Source of the DNA: Enterococcus sp.
Lineage (GTDB): Bacteria > Bacillota > Bacilli > Lactobacillales > Enterococcaceae
Length of the DNA: 35,188 bases
Reading direction: 5' to 3'
Assembly: GCF_022711995.1 (NCBI RefSeq)
Contig: NZ_JALAHI010000101.1
Location: 1 to 35,188, forward strand
Each line of letters starts with the position of its first letter. Positions within the stretch are counted from its first letter, which is position 1. This document shows, piece after piece, positions 7,959 through 16,505 of the stretch. Both the position numbers and the translations under genes were made by a program. The notes beneath the pieces are model-generated. The model saw only the letters and a list, made by a program, of their open reading frames with translations, did no database searches and was not told the DNA's origin.

Positions 7959-7987
7959 TCGACTAATCGCAGGTGGTCTCGTATAAT
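7959..7987 (+). promoter_or_regulatory. Promoter of queG
   Basis: Perfect -10 TATAAT (7982-7987) with a moderate -35 TCGACT (7959-7964) at 17 bp. The -35 follows the extended hairpin, so queG is transcribed separately from rpsN2. Confidence 0.65.
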
Positions 7988-8039
7988 AGAAAAAGCAAAG
8001 ACGAAGGTCTAATGAACACATGTGGAATAGGAGTATATC

Positions 8040-9230
8040 ATGTCTTTAAAAGAGAAAATCATCGCAGAAAGCAAGCGTTTAGGTATTGATAAAATCGGTT
8101 TTGCTTCTGCTGAACCATTTTATGAATTAGAGTCCTCGTTGAGGGAGCAGCGGGCCAATGGCCATACTTCTGGTTTCGAACATCAAGTGATCGAAGAGCG
8201 GATTTATCCAGAAAGAACCTTTGAAAATCCGCAAACGATCATTGCCATCGCTCTGGCATATCCCACAAAAATCAAAGAGAAAGTGCCGCGAGATGAGAAG
8301 CGGGGGATGTTTGCTCGCGCCTCTTGGGGGATCGATTACCATGATATTTTACGGGATCGTTTAGAGAAATTGATCCAGTTTATCAAAGCACAAGCCGAGA
8401 ACTTGGAAGAAGCTGAAAATTGGCGATTTGCCCCGCAAGTGGATACCGGTGAGCTAGTGGATGTAGCAGTTGCGCAGCGAGCAGGCTTGGGGTTCATTGG
8501 CCGCAATGGCTTGTTGATCACGGAAGAATTCGGTTCCTTTGTTTATTTAGGCGAGATCGTCACCAATATTTCTTTTGAAACAGATGAAGCGGTTCCCTTT
8601 GGCTGTGGGGATTGTATGCGTTGCGTCACTGCCTGTCCCACAAAAGCCCTCTTAGGGGATGGACGAATGAATGCCCAGCGCTGCCTTTCCTATCAGACAC
8701 AAACCAAAGGCATGATGCCTGAGGAGTATCGTAAAAAGATGCATAATGTCATCTATGGCTGTGATATTTGTCAGTTGGTCTGTCCTTACAATCGAGGCAA
8801 GGATTTCCATTTTCATCAAGAAATGGAGCCGGAAGTAGATTCCGTTTATCCTAAGTTGCAGCCAATGCTTTCTTTATCAAATAAAGCATTTAAGAATCAG
8901 TTTGGGCATTTATCTGGTTCTTGGCGGGGGAAAAAACCGTTGCAACGTAATGCGATCATTGCTTTAGCAAATCTTGGGGATCGCACCGCGTTGCCAGCTA
9001 TCTGGCGGTGTGCGACAGAAGATGTCCGGCCTGTGATTCGAGGAACAGCCTACTGGGCCATCGGACAATTAGGCGTTAAAGACCCGGAACAATGGCTAGA
9101 ACGTTTACGGCAGTGCGAAGAACTAGAACCGGAAGAAGAAGCCCTCGTTGAATTACAGGCAGCGATCGAACGCTTAGAAACGATCGTAGCATCTGCTGGT
9201 GTAGACCGAAAAAACAAGCCAGCAGATTAA
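8040..9230 (+). CDS. queG: Epoxyqueuosine reductase QueG
   Basis: A 396-residue cobalamin-dependent enzyme catalysing the last step of queuosine synthesis, reduction of epoxyqueuosine to queuosine in tRNA anticodons. The N-terminal half is the cobalamin-binding domain with the proton donor in QVDTGELVD (Asp135). Two 4Fe-4S clusters follow: [12 protein letters not shown] (Cys189, 192, 195, 199) and CDICQLVCP (Cys241, 244, 248). The C-terminus carries a HEAT-like repeat ([12 protein letters not shown]) that contacts tRNA in known structures. All key residues and the family length are present. AGGAG sits 6 nt before the ATG. Confidence 0.95.
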   Translation: MSLKEKIIAESKRLGIDKIGFASAEPFYELESSLREQRANGHTSGFEHQVIEERIYPERTFENPQTIIAIALAYPTKIKEKVPRDEKRGMFARASWGIDYHDILRDRLEKLIQFIKAQAENLEEAENWRFAPQVDTGELVDVAVAQRAGLGFIGRNGLLITEEFGSFVYLGEIVTNISFETDEAVPFGCGDCMRCVTACPTKALLGDGRMNAQRCLSYQTQTKGMMPEEYRKKMHNVIYGCDICQLVCPYNRGKDFHFHQEMEPEVDSVYPKLQPMLSLSNKAFKNQFGHLSGSWRGKKPLQRNAIIALANLGDRTALPAIWRCATEDVRPVIRGTAYWAIGQLGVKDPEQWLERLRQCEELEPEEEALVELQAAIERLETIVASAGVDRKNKPAD

Positions 9231-9263
9231 CCAGCCATGTAGGGACTCCCTGAAAATAAAAAA

Positions 9264-9390
9264 AGAATCACAAGGTGTGTGATCCTAAAGCGCCGAACTA
9301 TTTTTCGGATACTTCATCCCAGTCGATTAAACGGCAGGACCCGAAAGGGCAAGAAGTATGCTAAAATGGCTCGGCTTTTTTGTGATTTCT
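9264..9390. other. Structured intergenic region with terminators (convergent queG and 9455 gene)
   Basis: The outer arms are 9264-9273 (AGAATCACAA) and 9380-9390 (TTGTGATTTCT). Inside are GCCGA (9292-9296) with TCGGC (9371-9375) before a six-T run, ATACTTC (9309-9315) with GAAGTAT (9353-9359), and a CCC-GAAA-GGG tetraloop hairpin (9340-9349). CCGA at 9293-9296 can instead pair with TCGG at 9305-9308. For the minus-strand gene, ATCACA/TGTGAT (9267-9272, 9278-9283) plus a U-run is a simple terminator. I do not recognise a known RNA family. Confidence 0.5.
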
Positions 9391-9454
9391 GGGATTGCTG
9401 TGATTTCTATGATTTCATAGGGGAAGATTTTTCACAACGGGTCTCATTCGTTGC

Positions 9455-9811
9455 CTAATCCAGCACATCATCGCTTTCCACGATTTCTTCTGAATCTAAT
9501 TCAAAATCGGGGGCAGGATGGACACGCTCGGGTAATTCCATCTCTAGTTCGCCTGTTTGTTGGTATTCGTTGTCGCTATCGGCTACTTCAATCAAAATGT
9601 CTGTCGGCAGTTCTTGATCGATGCGATAGCCTTCTGCATGTCGTGCATCGAGTAATTCTAAAAGATGTTGCCATTCATCTTTGGCAATCACTACGACATC
9701 GATGCCTTCTTGATTTTGAATTTCGACAACAGAAGATAGATCAGTTCCAACAGTCTGAATGATTTCTTCTAATGACCATTTTACGTTTTCTAATGCAATT
9801 TTTTGTACCAT
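9455..9811 (-). CDS. Phd/YefM antitoxin-like protein with acidic tail, no toxin partner
   Basis: 118 residues. The first 55 (SLEEIIQTVGTDLSSVVEIQ, then EGIDVVVIAKDEWQHLLELL) look like the Phd/YefM fold: a helix, a strand of the V-x-I type, a turn, then V-V-V-I and a helix beginning with an acidic pair. The second half is strongly acidic (ELEMELPERV, DFELDSEEIVESDDVLD). No toxin gene lies next to it on either side, so it is either an orphan antitoxin-like regulator or a domain used for something else. The ATG at 9811 has AAAGGGG 7 nt upstream. The family assignment rests on pattern only. Confidence 0.5.
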   Translation of the reverse strand: MVQKIALENVKWSLEEIIQTVGTDLSSVVEIQNQEGIDVVVIAKDEWQHLLELLDARHAEGYRIDQELPTDILIEVADSDNEYQQTGELEMELPERVHPAPDFELDSEEIVESDDVLD

Positions 9812-9846
9812 TTGGGTACCCCTTTCCTGTCTATGACTCTCATTTC

Positions 9847-9874
9847 ATTGTAACGGGAATTGATTTTCTTGCAA
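9847..9874 (-). promoter_or_regulatory. Promoter of the Phd-like gene
   Basis: On the minus strand: TTGCAA (9869-9874), 16-bp spacer, TACAAT (9847-9852). Confidence 0.6.
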
Positions 9875-9925
9875 AATAGTATGATTGTAAGCGGATGAAA
9901 GGGGTTAAAAAAATAGTAAGAAGAA

Positions 9926-9954
9926 TTGCAGTTGCTGTTGAACAAAGGTAATAT
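9926..9954 (+). promoter_or_regulatory. Promoter of the SPFH/LURP-one/ROK operon
   Basis: TTGCAG (9926-9931), 17-bp spacer, TAATAT (9949-9954), 27 bp before the start codon. Confidence 0.6.
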
Positions 9955-9981
9955 GGTATTAAAAGAAATGAGGGAGTAAAG

Positions 9982-10857
9982 ATGAAAGAAAAACAAACGT
10001 TTCATGTTAACGGTTACTTAGCGCTGATCGTCTTGATCGCATTAATGATCGGCGGCGGTTATCTCTTTTATGATGGGATCGTCCGCAATGCGGTGTGGGA
10101 GTTAGTCATCAGTGTCGTGTTATGGATCATCGCTATCTTATTCATTAGTTCATTGACGATCGTGCAGCCGAATCAAGCAAAAGCAATCCTTTTCTTTGGA
10201 CAATATTTAGGTACCATCAAAGACAATGGGTTGTTTGTGACAGTCCCGCTAACACAGAAAATCAATGTGTCCCTGAAAGTCAAAAACTTCAATAGTTCAT
10301 TGTTGAAGGTCAATGATTCTGATGGGAACCCCATCGAAATTTCAGCGGTCGTGGTCTTTCGAGTGGTAGATACGGCCAAAGCGTTGTTTGATGTCGATTA
10401 CTACCAAGATTTCGTGGAGATCCAAAGTGAAACAGCAATTCGTCATATCGCTACGCAGTACCCTTATGACACATTCAATGACGACGATTTGACGTTGCGT
10501 GGCAATACCAATGAAGTTTCTGAAGAATTGGCGAAAGAATTGCAGGAACGTTTGGCGGTCGCCGGTGTCGAAGTCATCGAAACACGGTTGAATCACCTGG
10601 CCTATGCCACAGAGATCGCTAGTGCTATGCTGCAGCGGCAACAAGCCAAAGCCATTTTATCGGCACGACAAATCATTGTTGAAGGAGCCGTTTCCATGAC
10701 GCAAATGGCATTAGAACAGATTGAAGATGGGCAAGACATTAATTTTACCGATGATCGTAAAGTCCAATTGATCAACAATTTACTCGTATCGATCATTACT
10801 GACAAAGGCACGCAACCTGTGATCAATACAGGGGACGTAAAAGAAAAAGGGGTGTAA
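9982..10857 (+). CDS. SPFH/Band 7 domain membrane protein
   Basis: 291 residues. Two adjacent hydrophobic segments (about 12-32 and 36-58) anchor it. The SPFH (prohibitin/stomatin) domain begins with the family hallmark VQPNQAKAILFFGQYLGTIKDNGLF and continues through residues 60-240, with the typical RLNHLAYATEIASAMLQRQQAKA helix. SPFH proteins form oligomeric membrane scaffolds; no enzymatic role is known. GAGGGAG precedes the ATG. It is the first gene of a likely three-gene operon, and the next start codon is 3 nt after its stop. Confidence 0.88.
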   Translation: MKEKQTFHVNGYLALIVLIALMIGGGYLFYDGIVRNAVWELVISVVLWIIAILFISSLTIVQPNQAKAILFFGQYLGTIKDNGLFVTVPLTQKINVSLKVKNFNSSLLKVNDSDGNPIEISAVVVFRVVDTAKALFDVDYYQDFVEIQSETAIRHIATQYPYDTFNDDDLTLRGNTNEVSEELAKELQERLAVAGVEVIETRLNHLAYATEIASAMLQRQQAKAILSARQIIVEGAVSMTQMALEQIEDGQDINFTDDRKVQLINNLLVSIITDKGTQPVINTGDVKEKGV

Positions 10858-10860
10858 TCA

Positions 10861-11358
10861 ATGAAAAAACTGTTCATTAAGCAAAAAGTTTTTAGTATCG
10901 GCGAAAAATTCACTGTGATGGATGAGCAGCAGAATCCTCGTTATTACGTCGAAGGGAGTTTCATGAAGATTCCCAAGAGCTTTACGATTTTAGATGAAGG
11001 GCATCGTGAAATTGGTGAGATAACCAAGAAGTTTTTTAGCCTTTTACCTAAGTTCTTTGTTGAAGTTCACGGTAAAGAAGCCATCGTTTTAGAGAAAGAA
11101 CTGACTTTCTTCAAAGCCCGTTACTCGATCCAAGCAGAAGGAATCGACGTACAAGGCAACTGGTGGGACATGGACTTTACCGTCCAGCGACAAGGACGTC
11201 CCATCGCCGAGATTCATAAACGCTGGATCTCATGGGGAGACACCTATGAAATAACGATTTATGAAGAGGATTTAGAGGACTTGATCATATGCCTTGTTAT
11301 CGCGATTGATCGGGTAAAAGCCGATGATAATGCAGCTGCAAGTTCTGCTAGCTCTTAA
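10861..11358 (+). CDS. LURP-one-related family protein
   Basis: 165 residues. The LURP-one/YxjI family is a Tubby/scramblase-like beta-barrel fold. The typical N-terminus MKKLFIKQKVFSIGEKFTVM, the GSFMKIPKSFTILD and EIGEITKKFFSLLPKFFVEV strands and the IHKRWISWGDTYEITI segment are present, and a short Ala/Ser tail closes the protein. Biochemical function is unknown; a role at the membrane would fit its tight coupling (3-nt gap) to the SPFH gene. No signal peptide is seen. Confidence 0.8.
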   Translation: MKKLFIKQKVFSIGEKFTVMDEQQNPRYYVEGSFMKIPKSFTILDEGHREIGEITKKFFSLLPKFFVEVHGKEAIVLEKELTFFKARYSIQAEGIDVQGNWWDMDFTVQRQGRPIAEIHKRWISWGDTYEITIYEEDLEDLIICLVIAIDRVKADDNAAASSASS

Positions 11359-11393
11359 ACAGAAAAAATACGTAACGGTAAGGAGACGAAAAG

Positions 11394-12263
11394 ATGTACG
11401 GATCAATAGAAGCAGGCGGTACAAAATTTGTTTGTGCCATTGGTGACGAAGAAATGACGATTATCGAACGGGTCAGTTTTCCCACCACCACACCAGATGA
11501 AACAATGGCATTAGTGATCGACTTTTTCAAAAAATATGAAGACCAATTAGTAGGGATCGGGATTGGTTCTTTTGGTCCCATCGACATCCATCGGGATTCT
11601 GTAACCTATGGCTACATCACTTCCACGCCTAAATTAGCTTGGCAGAATTTTGATTTTGTCGGTACGATGAAACAAGCCTTCAATTTGCCGATCGCTTGGA
11701 CCACAGATGTCAATGCAGCCGCTTATGGAGAATATGTTTTTGGTAAAGGAAAAGGACTATCGAGTGTGGTCTATTATACGATCGGTACCGGTGTTGGCGG
11801 CGGCGCATTACAAGATGGCCGCTTTGTTGAAGGATTCAGCCATCCGGAGATGGGCCATATGCTGGTAGTACCTCATCCTGATGATTCATTCAAAGGCAGC
11901 TGTCCTTTTCATGGCAATTGTTTGGAAGGGATGGCCGCAGGACCGGCAATTGAAAAACGATTAGGCAAGAAAGGGCAAGATTTGTCTGAAGACGAGCCTT
12001 TCTGGAACATCGAAGCCGAGTATATTGCACAATGTGCCTACAACACCACATTGATGCTTTCGCCAGATGTCATTATCTTTGGCGGCGGCGTGATGAAGCA
12101 ACGCCATATGGTAGAAAAAGTGCATCAAGCATTTGAACGGTTGGTCAACGGCTATGTCAAAACACCGGCAATTACAGACTATATCGTGACACCTGATTTA
12201 GAAGACAATGCTGGAACATTGGGCTGTCTGGCTTTAGCAAGAGACGCCGTGTTACATTCCTGA
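11394..12263 (+). CDS. ROK-family fructokinase
   Basis: 289 residues. It phosphorylates fructose, and in some relatives other hexoses, with ATP in the cytoplasm. The phosphate-binding loop EAGGTKFVCAI is at the N-terminus; the catalytic base is Asp105 in TTDVNAAAYGE; GTGVGGG follows. A zinc site is visible around residues 155-185 as a His/Cys series ending CPFHGNC. This pattern matches the BsFRK/YdhR group rather than ROK repressors, since there is no HTH domain. AAGGAG lies 8 nt before the ATG. It is 35 nt after the LURP-one gene and ends at a clear terminator. Its link to the two upstream genes is unclear. Confidence 0.85.
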   Translation: MYGSIEAGGTKFVCAIGDEEMTIIERVSFPTTTPDETMALVIDFFKKYEDQLVGIGIGSFGPIDIHRDSVTYGYITSTPKLAWQNFDFVGTMKQAFNLPIAWTTDVNAAAYGEYVFGKGKGLSSVVYYTIGTGVGGGALQDGRFVEGFSHPEMGHMLVVPHPDDSFKGSCPFHGNCLEGMAAGPAIEKRLGKKGQDLSEDEPFWNIEAEYIAQCAYNTTLMLSPDVIIFGGGVMKQRHMVEKVHQAFERLVNGYVKTPAITDYIVTPDLEDNAGTLGCLALARDAVLHS

Positions 12264-12270
12264 TAAATGT

Positions 12271-12300
12271 GATCACACCAAAATATTGGTGTGATTTTTT
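12271..12300 (+). terminator. Terminator after the ROK kinase
   Basis: A perfect 10-bp stem (ATCACACCAA 12271-12280 with TTGGTGTGAT 12285-12294) is followed by a T-run. It separates the left-hand operon from rhamnoside cassette 1. Confidence 0.9.
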
Positions 12301-12378
12301 TGCCGATTATTTATAGAATTAGAAGCATGGTACAATCGGTTAATAGGTATAAAATGTTGAGGGGGGTCGGAGCTAGAA

Positions 12379-13377
12379 ATGACACTTGAGGAACTTTATC
12401 AATTATTACAGGAAGAAAATGAAATTGAGCGGATCCAGAGAATCGAGCAACGTAATGTCAATGATCAGCATTTGCCTTTTGGTGAAATTGCTGTCCCTAA
12501 AATGCCAGAAGCGAACTTTTTTCAAAATGGCAATATTTTTATCAATAAGCACCATCGATACTCCGAGATGCCTGCTCATACCCACGAGTTTGTTGAATTC
12601 AACTACATGCTTTCTGGCAGCTGCACGCAATATGTTGACAATGAAAAAATCGTCTTAAATCAAGGAGATATTATTTTAATGGATAAAGAATCTGTACAGT
12701 CAATCGATCCATTAGGAAAAGACGATATTTTGATAAACATCTTACTGAAAGATGAATCCATTACGACCGACATTGTCGTAAATATGGCGAAGTCAACCGG
12801 CGTGTTGGCCGAATTCTTGATGGGCACCACTTCTGAATTTGATAATCAAAAACGATTTTTGTTTTTTCAAGTGGGAAGTCATGAAGACATTCAGGCTTTA
12901 ATGAAAAAAATGATTCTCGAATACTATAGCAAGGATCGTTATTATATCCGGTCGGTCAACTTACTTGTTTCGTTACTTTTGATTGAACTGACGCGCTTTA
13001 TGGAGAACAAAAGTATTGAAAACAATGAGGAGGATGAGCAGGAGATTATTTCAATTTTAAGGTATATTGAGACTCATTACAAAACGCTGACATTGGCTTC
13101 TTTGTCGCGGCATTTTGGGTATAATCCCAATTATCTGAGTAATAAATTGAAAAGAAAAACAGGACAAAGCTACAAAGAAATCATTAGTTACCTTCGTTAC
13201 CGAGTAGTCCTCGAGTTAATGGAAGAGACAGATGATTCTGTAGAAGAAATCACAGAAAAAATCGGCTTTCATTCAATCGGAGCAACCTACAAATTATTGG
13301 CAAAGTATACAAACAATAGCCCTAAACGTATTCGTCAGAATTTCAAAAAAAAAAACAATCAGCTAATAGTAAATTAA
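12379..13377 (+). CDS. AraC-family regulator of rhamnoside cassette 1
   Basis: 332 residues. The N-terminal half (about 50-130) is a cupin-like sugar-sensing domain with NKHHRYSEMPAHTHEFVEFN. The C-terminal 100 residues hold two helix-turn-helix motifs, the first with LSRHFGYNPNYLSNKLKRKT and the second with EEITEKIGFHSIGATYKLL. It is paralogous to the regulator at 21374-22363, which has the same KHHRYS-PAHTH core. It reads toward the MFS gene, with a terminator and 150 bp in between. GGAG lies 6 nt before the ATG. Upstream, TACAAT (12331-12336) has no good -35, and CCGATT/AATCGG form a spaced inverted repeat (12303-12308, 12334-12339). Probably an activator responding to the imported glycoside or rhamnose. 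Confidence 0.85.
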   Translation: MTLEELYQLLQEENEIERIQRIEQRNVNDQHLPFGEIAVPKMPEANFFQNGNIFINKHHRYSEMPAHTHEFVEFNYMLSGSCTQYVDNEKIVLNQGDIILMDKESVQSIDPLGKDDILINILLKDESITTDIVVNMAKSTGVLAEFLMGTTSEFDNQKRFLFFQVGSHEDIQALMKKMILEYYSKDRYYIRSVNLLVSLLLIELTRFMENKSIENNEEDEQEIISILRYIETHYKTLTLASLSRHFGYNPNYLSNKLKRKTGQSYKEIISYLRYRVVLELMEETDDSVEEITEKIGFHSIGATYKLLAKYTNNSPKRIRQNFKKKNNQLIVN

Positions 13378-13402
13378 AAGACTTCATCGTAAGTCTTTTT
13401 TT
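13376..13402 (+). terminator. Terminator after the cassette 1 regulator
   Basis: AAAAGACTT (13376-13384) pairs with AAGTCTTTT (13391-13399), loop CATCGT, continued by a T-run. Confidence 0.85.
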
Positions 13403-13462
13403 ATTTTCACTCATCTGTAGTTTGGAGAAAAACATCTGCGTTTTATGCATGGTGGAAACAAC

Positions 13463-13476
13463 TGTATACGATTACA
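13463..13476. promoter_or_regulatory. Probable cre site before cassette 1 structural genes
   Basis: TGTATACGATTACA, a TGTA...TACA palindrome with central CG, differs from TGWNANCGNTNNCA at one position. It overlaps a TACAAT -10-like box (13473-13478) that has no good -35, which would fit a promoter needing an activator and repressed by CcpA. Confidence 0.45.
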
Positions 13477-13535
13477 ATTTGAAGAGTAAATAAGCTTATT
13501 ACAGTTGAATAAAAAAAGTATTAGGAGTGAAGAAC

Positions 13536-14852
13536 ATGAGTAAGGACTCTGAACAAAGTTTAGTGAAAGAGTATTCACCGTTGGCTACAGCTGCTGGTAT
13601 TGGATCCATGTTAGGTTCTGGCTGTATTGTCGGTCTTTCTGCGACGATTCCAGTGTGGCAAAAAGGGTTGGAATTATCAAGTGCCCAAGTGGGAATTGTG
13701 TCTGGAGGATTAACGTTTGCCATCGCTTTTGGGTCATTATTTGCGGGGAAAATCAGTCAAGCTTTCGGATTGATTCGTTCATTTAATTGGTTGAATTTAT
13801 TTTATGCTTTAGGTGCAGGAATCTGCGTATTGTCGAATAATTTTCTTCTATTGTTAGCTGGCGTGATCGTGATGGGGTTTGCTTCGGGAGCCGATTTACC
13901 AATCAGTTTGACTGTTGTTTCCCATGATGCACCCGATGAGACGACATCTGCAAGTTTAGTTTCTTCTACACAAATCTTCTGGCAGATTGGGGTTTTCATC
14001 TCTTATATATGCTCATTTTTATTATCAGGAATTGATGGTGTGCTAGGCGCGCGGCTTGTGTTTGTTATTCTGTTTGCTTTTGCTTTGATAACTTGGATTT
14101 GGAGAAGTACTTCCAAGAAATTCAAACAGTTTCACGAAGCGGGGGCCGCTCGTCAAGTGCGAACAGATCAAAGGAACGGACAGGCAGAAGTTTCTTTCAA
14201 AACAGTCTTGTTTGGTCAACAAAAGAATAAGTATCTTGGCTTTTTTGCCGCTATTCTGATTTTTTATGTTTGTTGGAATCTATTAGCAAATACTTGGGGA
14301 CAATTCCAAACGTTTGCCTTAACGAATGCTGGAGCAAGTCAAACCCAAGCAACAGGTCTAGGAATAATTTTGAATATTGTTTCGCTGATTACGACAGTGA
14401 TCTTTGCCTCAGTAGCTGGTGGTAAATATCGCAACAAAGCATTTTTTGTCGGCGCTTTTGTGCAATTTGCAGCAATGATGGGTATGGCAATGATTGGCGG
14501 TAACGCAGGTTTTATCGCATTAGCTATCACGATCGCCTTTTATAATTTTGGAAATCCACTAGCGGGAGAAGCAATCTATAAAGTTTGGACACAAGAATCG
14601 TTTCCTGCTGAAGTCAGAGCCTCGCTGCAAGGATTTATCAATGGATTTTCACGCATGTGTTGCGGACTCTTTGCTTTCGTGACGCCCTTTTTAGTTGCTC
14701 CTGATCGCATCCAAACATCGATGTATGGATTTGCAGGGATTGTATTATTGGCGACGATTGCTGGAATAATCATGATGCGCTTACAAAAGAAATACCATAT
14801 TGCAACAGAACAAAATCAGGATTCAACAAACCTTCAATCAATTGAAGAGTAG
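13536..14852 (+). CDS. MFS transporter of rhamnoside cassette 1
   Basis: 438 residues with about 12 membrane helices and a central cytoplasmic loop near residues 195-225. Conserved MFS features include GLSATIPVWQKG in helix 1, FGSLFAGKISQ after helix 2 and GASGADLP-like FASGADLPISL in helix 4. It most likely imports a rhamnose-containing glycoside, judged only by its neighbours. The ATG at 13536 lies 8 nt after AGGAG; a GTG at 13527 would overlap that site and is rejected. It is closely related to the transporter at 22596-23909 over its whole length, including a 35-bp identical DNA stretch (14565-14599 = 23628-23662). The rhamnosidase gene begins 12 nt later. Confidence 0.85.
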   Translation: MSKDSEQSLVKEYSPLATAAGIGSMLGSGCIVGLSATIPVWQKGLELSSAQVGIVSGGLTFAIAFGSLFAGKISQAFGLIRSFNWLNLFYALGAGICVLSNNFLLLLAGVIVMGFASGADLPISLTVVSHDAPDETTSASLVSSTQIFWQIGVFISYICSFLLSGIDGVLGARLVFVILFAFALITWIWRSTSKKFKQFHEAGAARQVRTDQRNGQAEVSFKTVLFGQQKNKYLGFFAAILIFYVCWNLLANTWGQFQTFALTNAGASQTQATGLGIILNIVSLITTVIFASVAGGKYRNKAFFVGAFVQFAAMMGMAMIGGNAGFIALAITIAFYNFGNPLAGEAIYKVWTQESFPAEVRASLQGFINGFSRMCCGLFAFVTPFLVAPDRIQTSMYGFAGIVLLATIAGIIMMRLQKKYHIATEQNQDSTNLQSIEE

Positions 14853-14864
14853 GGGGAAAAGACC

Positions 14865-16493
14865 ATGGCTTTTACATTTCAAATCAACGATGATGTGGTT
14901 TGGCATCGCGATGAAAAACTCTTGACTATAGCTGATGAAGCAATCCCAAACCTTAAGAAATATCCTATTGTTCCAACCTCAATTGTGGAGATTATTCCTG
15001 ACGAAAGAGCATTGGCAGGATTTCGCGCAAGAAAAAAGGAGCAATCAATTAATGACTTGCCGAGTTATACATTGGGGCGGGATGAATCGATCGTGTTGGA
15101 TTTAGGCGATCATTTCGTAGGAACTTTTTCGATCGCCATCGATTCAGTGGGTTCACCGATGGATGCACCGCTTTATTTACGAGTCAAGTTTGCTGAAATA
15201 CCTGCAGAGATAGCAGTAGAATCCAGTGCGTATGAAGGATGGCTATCTCGCTCGTGGATACAAGAGGAGTTTATTCACTTGGATGTTTTACCGGCGAAAT
15301 TATCACTGCCGCGACGCTATAGTTGCCGATATATCGAGCTAAAGGTGATTGATACTTCACCTAAGTGGAAAGCAAGTTTTAGTCAACCACAATTTATCAG
15401 TGAAAGCTCCGTTGACTTGAATGCTGTTTCGCCAATTGTGGTGGAAGATCAAGAATTGGAAGCCATATATACTATTTCTGCTAAAACGTTGGCAGATTGT
15501 ATGCAAACCGTTTTTGAAGATGGTCCAAAACGCGACCGACGTTTATGGATTGGTGATCTTCGTTTACAGGCACTGGCTAATTACCATACGTTTGGCGATA
15601 AGCAGTTAACAAAGCGTTGCTTATATTTGTTTGGCGGGATGACAACGGAAGAAGGGAAAATCCCAGCAAATGTGTTTACTTCACTGGTATTGACGCCAGA
15701 TGATACCTTTTTGTTTGATTATAGTTTATTCTTTGCGGTGATTTTATACGACTACATTCAGTACACCGATGACCTGCAAGCGTTGGACGATCTTTATCCT
15801 GTGGCGAAGAAACAAATCGATTTAGCACTAGGGTTAGTTGATGCGCAAGGCAGACTTAATTTACAAGAGGAGTGGCCAGTATTTATTGATTGGTCAAACG
15901 AATTTGAGAAGGCAACGGCCGGACAAGCTGTTTTTATCTATACGCTTAAACGATTTATCCAGTTAGCGCAACAAAAAGATGATGCCGACCTAGCGCTGTA
16001 TCAAGCGGCCGTTGATCGAATGAGCAACTTCGCAAGAACCTCTCTTTTTGATGAGTCACGGCACCTATTTCTTGTCGAGCAGAACCAAGAAATCAATATT
16101 GCAAGCCAGGTTTGGATGGTGTTAGCTGAAGTGATGGATCCGGATTCCAATCGTAAAATCATGGAACAAACCGTTAAACAACTTTTTCCAGTGAATGGAA
16201 TCGCAACGCCTTATATGTATCACCATATTGTAGAAGCATTATTTATAGCTGGTTTAGAGTCAGAGGCTATAGCTCTGATGAAAGACTATTGGGGAAAAAT
16301 GATCGCTATGGGTGCCGATACATTTTGGGAAGCCTTTAAACCAGAGGATCCTGACTTTTCTCCATATGGAAGTCCAATTATTAGCAGTTTTTGCCATGCT
16401 TGGAGTTGTACACCGGCCTATTTACTGAAGAAATATCTTTTGCAAGAAACACTAGATTCGTTGAAAGTCGTCACAGAGCAGCCTTTGACATAG
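14865..16493 (+). CDS. GH78-type alpha-L-rhamnosidase, compact form
   Basis: 542 residues, cytoplasmic (no signal peptide). Residues 1-200 are a beta-rich domain. From about 205 there is an (alpha/alpha)6 barrel with DGPKRDRRLWIGD (Asp219, Asp224, Asp231), which aligns with the DCPxRExLGWTGD acid motif of GH78, and TFWE (Glu489) matching the general base, followed by SFCHAWSCTPAYLL. It should hydrolyse terminal alpha-L-rhamnose from small imported glycosides. Two points are unusual. The protein stops about 30 residues after the HAW motif, so the C-terminal beta-sandwich of typical family members and of the paralogue at 23956 is missing. The N-terminal part is also shorter. The reading frame is intact, so the short form is not an obvious pseudogene. 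Confidence 0.8.
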   Translation: MAFTFQINDDVVWHRDEKLLTIADEAIPNLKKYPIVPTSIVEIIPDERALAGFRARKKEQSINDLPSYTLGRDESIVLDLGDHFVGTFSIAIDSVGSPMDAPLYLRVKFAEIPAEIAVESSAYEGWLSRSWIQEEFIHLDVLPAKLSLPRRYSCRYIELKVIDTSPKWKASFSQPQFISESSVDLNAVSPIVVEDQELEAIYTISAKTLADCMQTVFEDGPKRDRRLWIGDLRLQALANYHTFGDKQLTKRCLYLFGGMTTEEGKIPANVFTSLVLTPDDTFLFDYSLFFAVILYDYIQYTDDLQALDDLYPVAKKQIDLALGLVDAQGRLNLQEEWPVFIDWSNEFEKATAGQAVFIYTLKRFIQLAQQKDDADLALYQAAVDRMSNFARTSLFDESRHLFLVEQNQEINIASQVWMVLAEVMDPDSNRKIMEQTVKQLFPVNGIATPYMYHHIVEALFIAGLESEAIALMKDYWGKMIAMGADTFWEAFKPEDPDFSPYGSPIISSFCHAWSCTPAYLLKKYLLQETLDSLKVVTEQPLT

Positions 16494-16505
16494 GGGAGAT
16501 GACTA

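Noticed and set aside
7853-8039. A preQ1 riboswitch upstream of queG
   Set aside because: The queG promoter lies downstream of the hairpin, and the conserved preQ1 aptamer sequences are not visible.
9451-9762. A 103-codon plus-strand frame opposite the Phd-like gene
   Set aside because: The minus-strand frame has a promoter and a ribosome binding site; this one has neither.
9455-9811. A type II toxin-antitoxin module
   Set aside because: No toxin-like ORF is adjacent on either strand.
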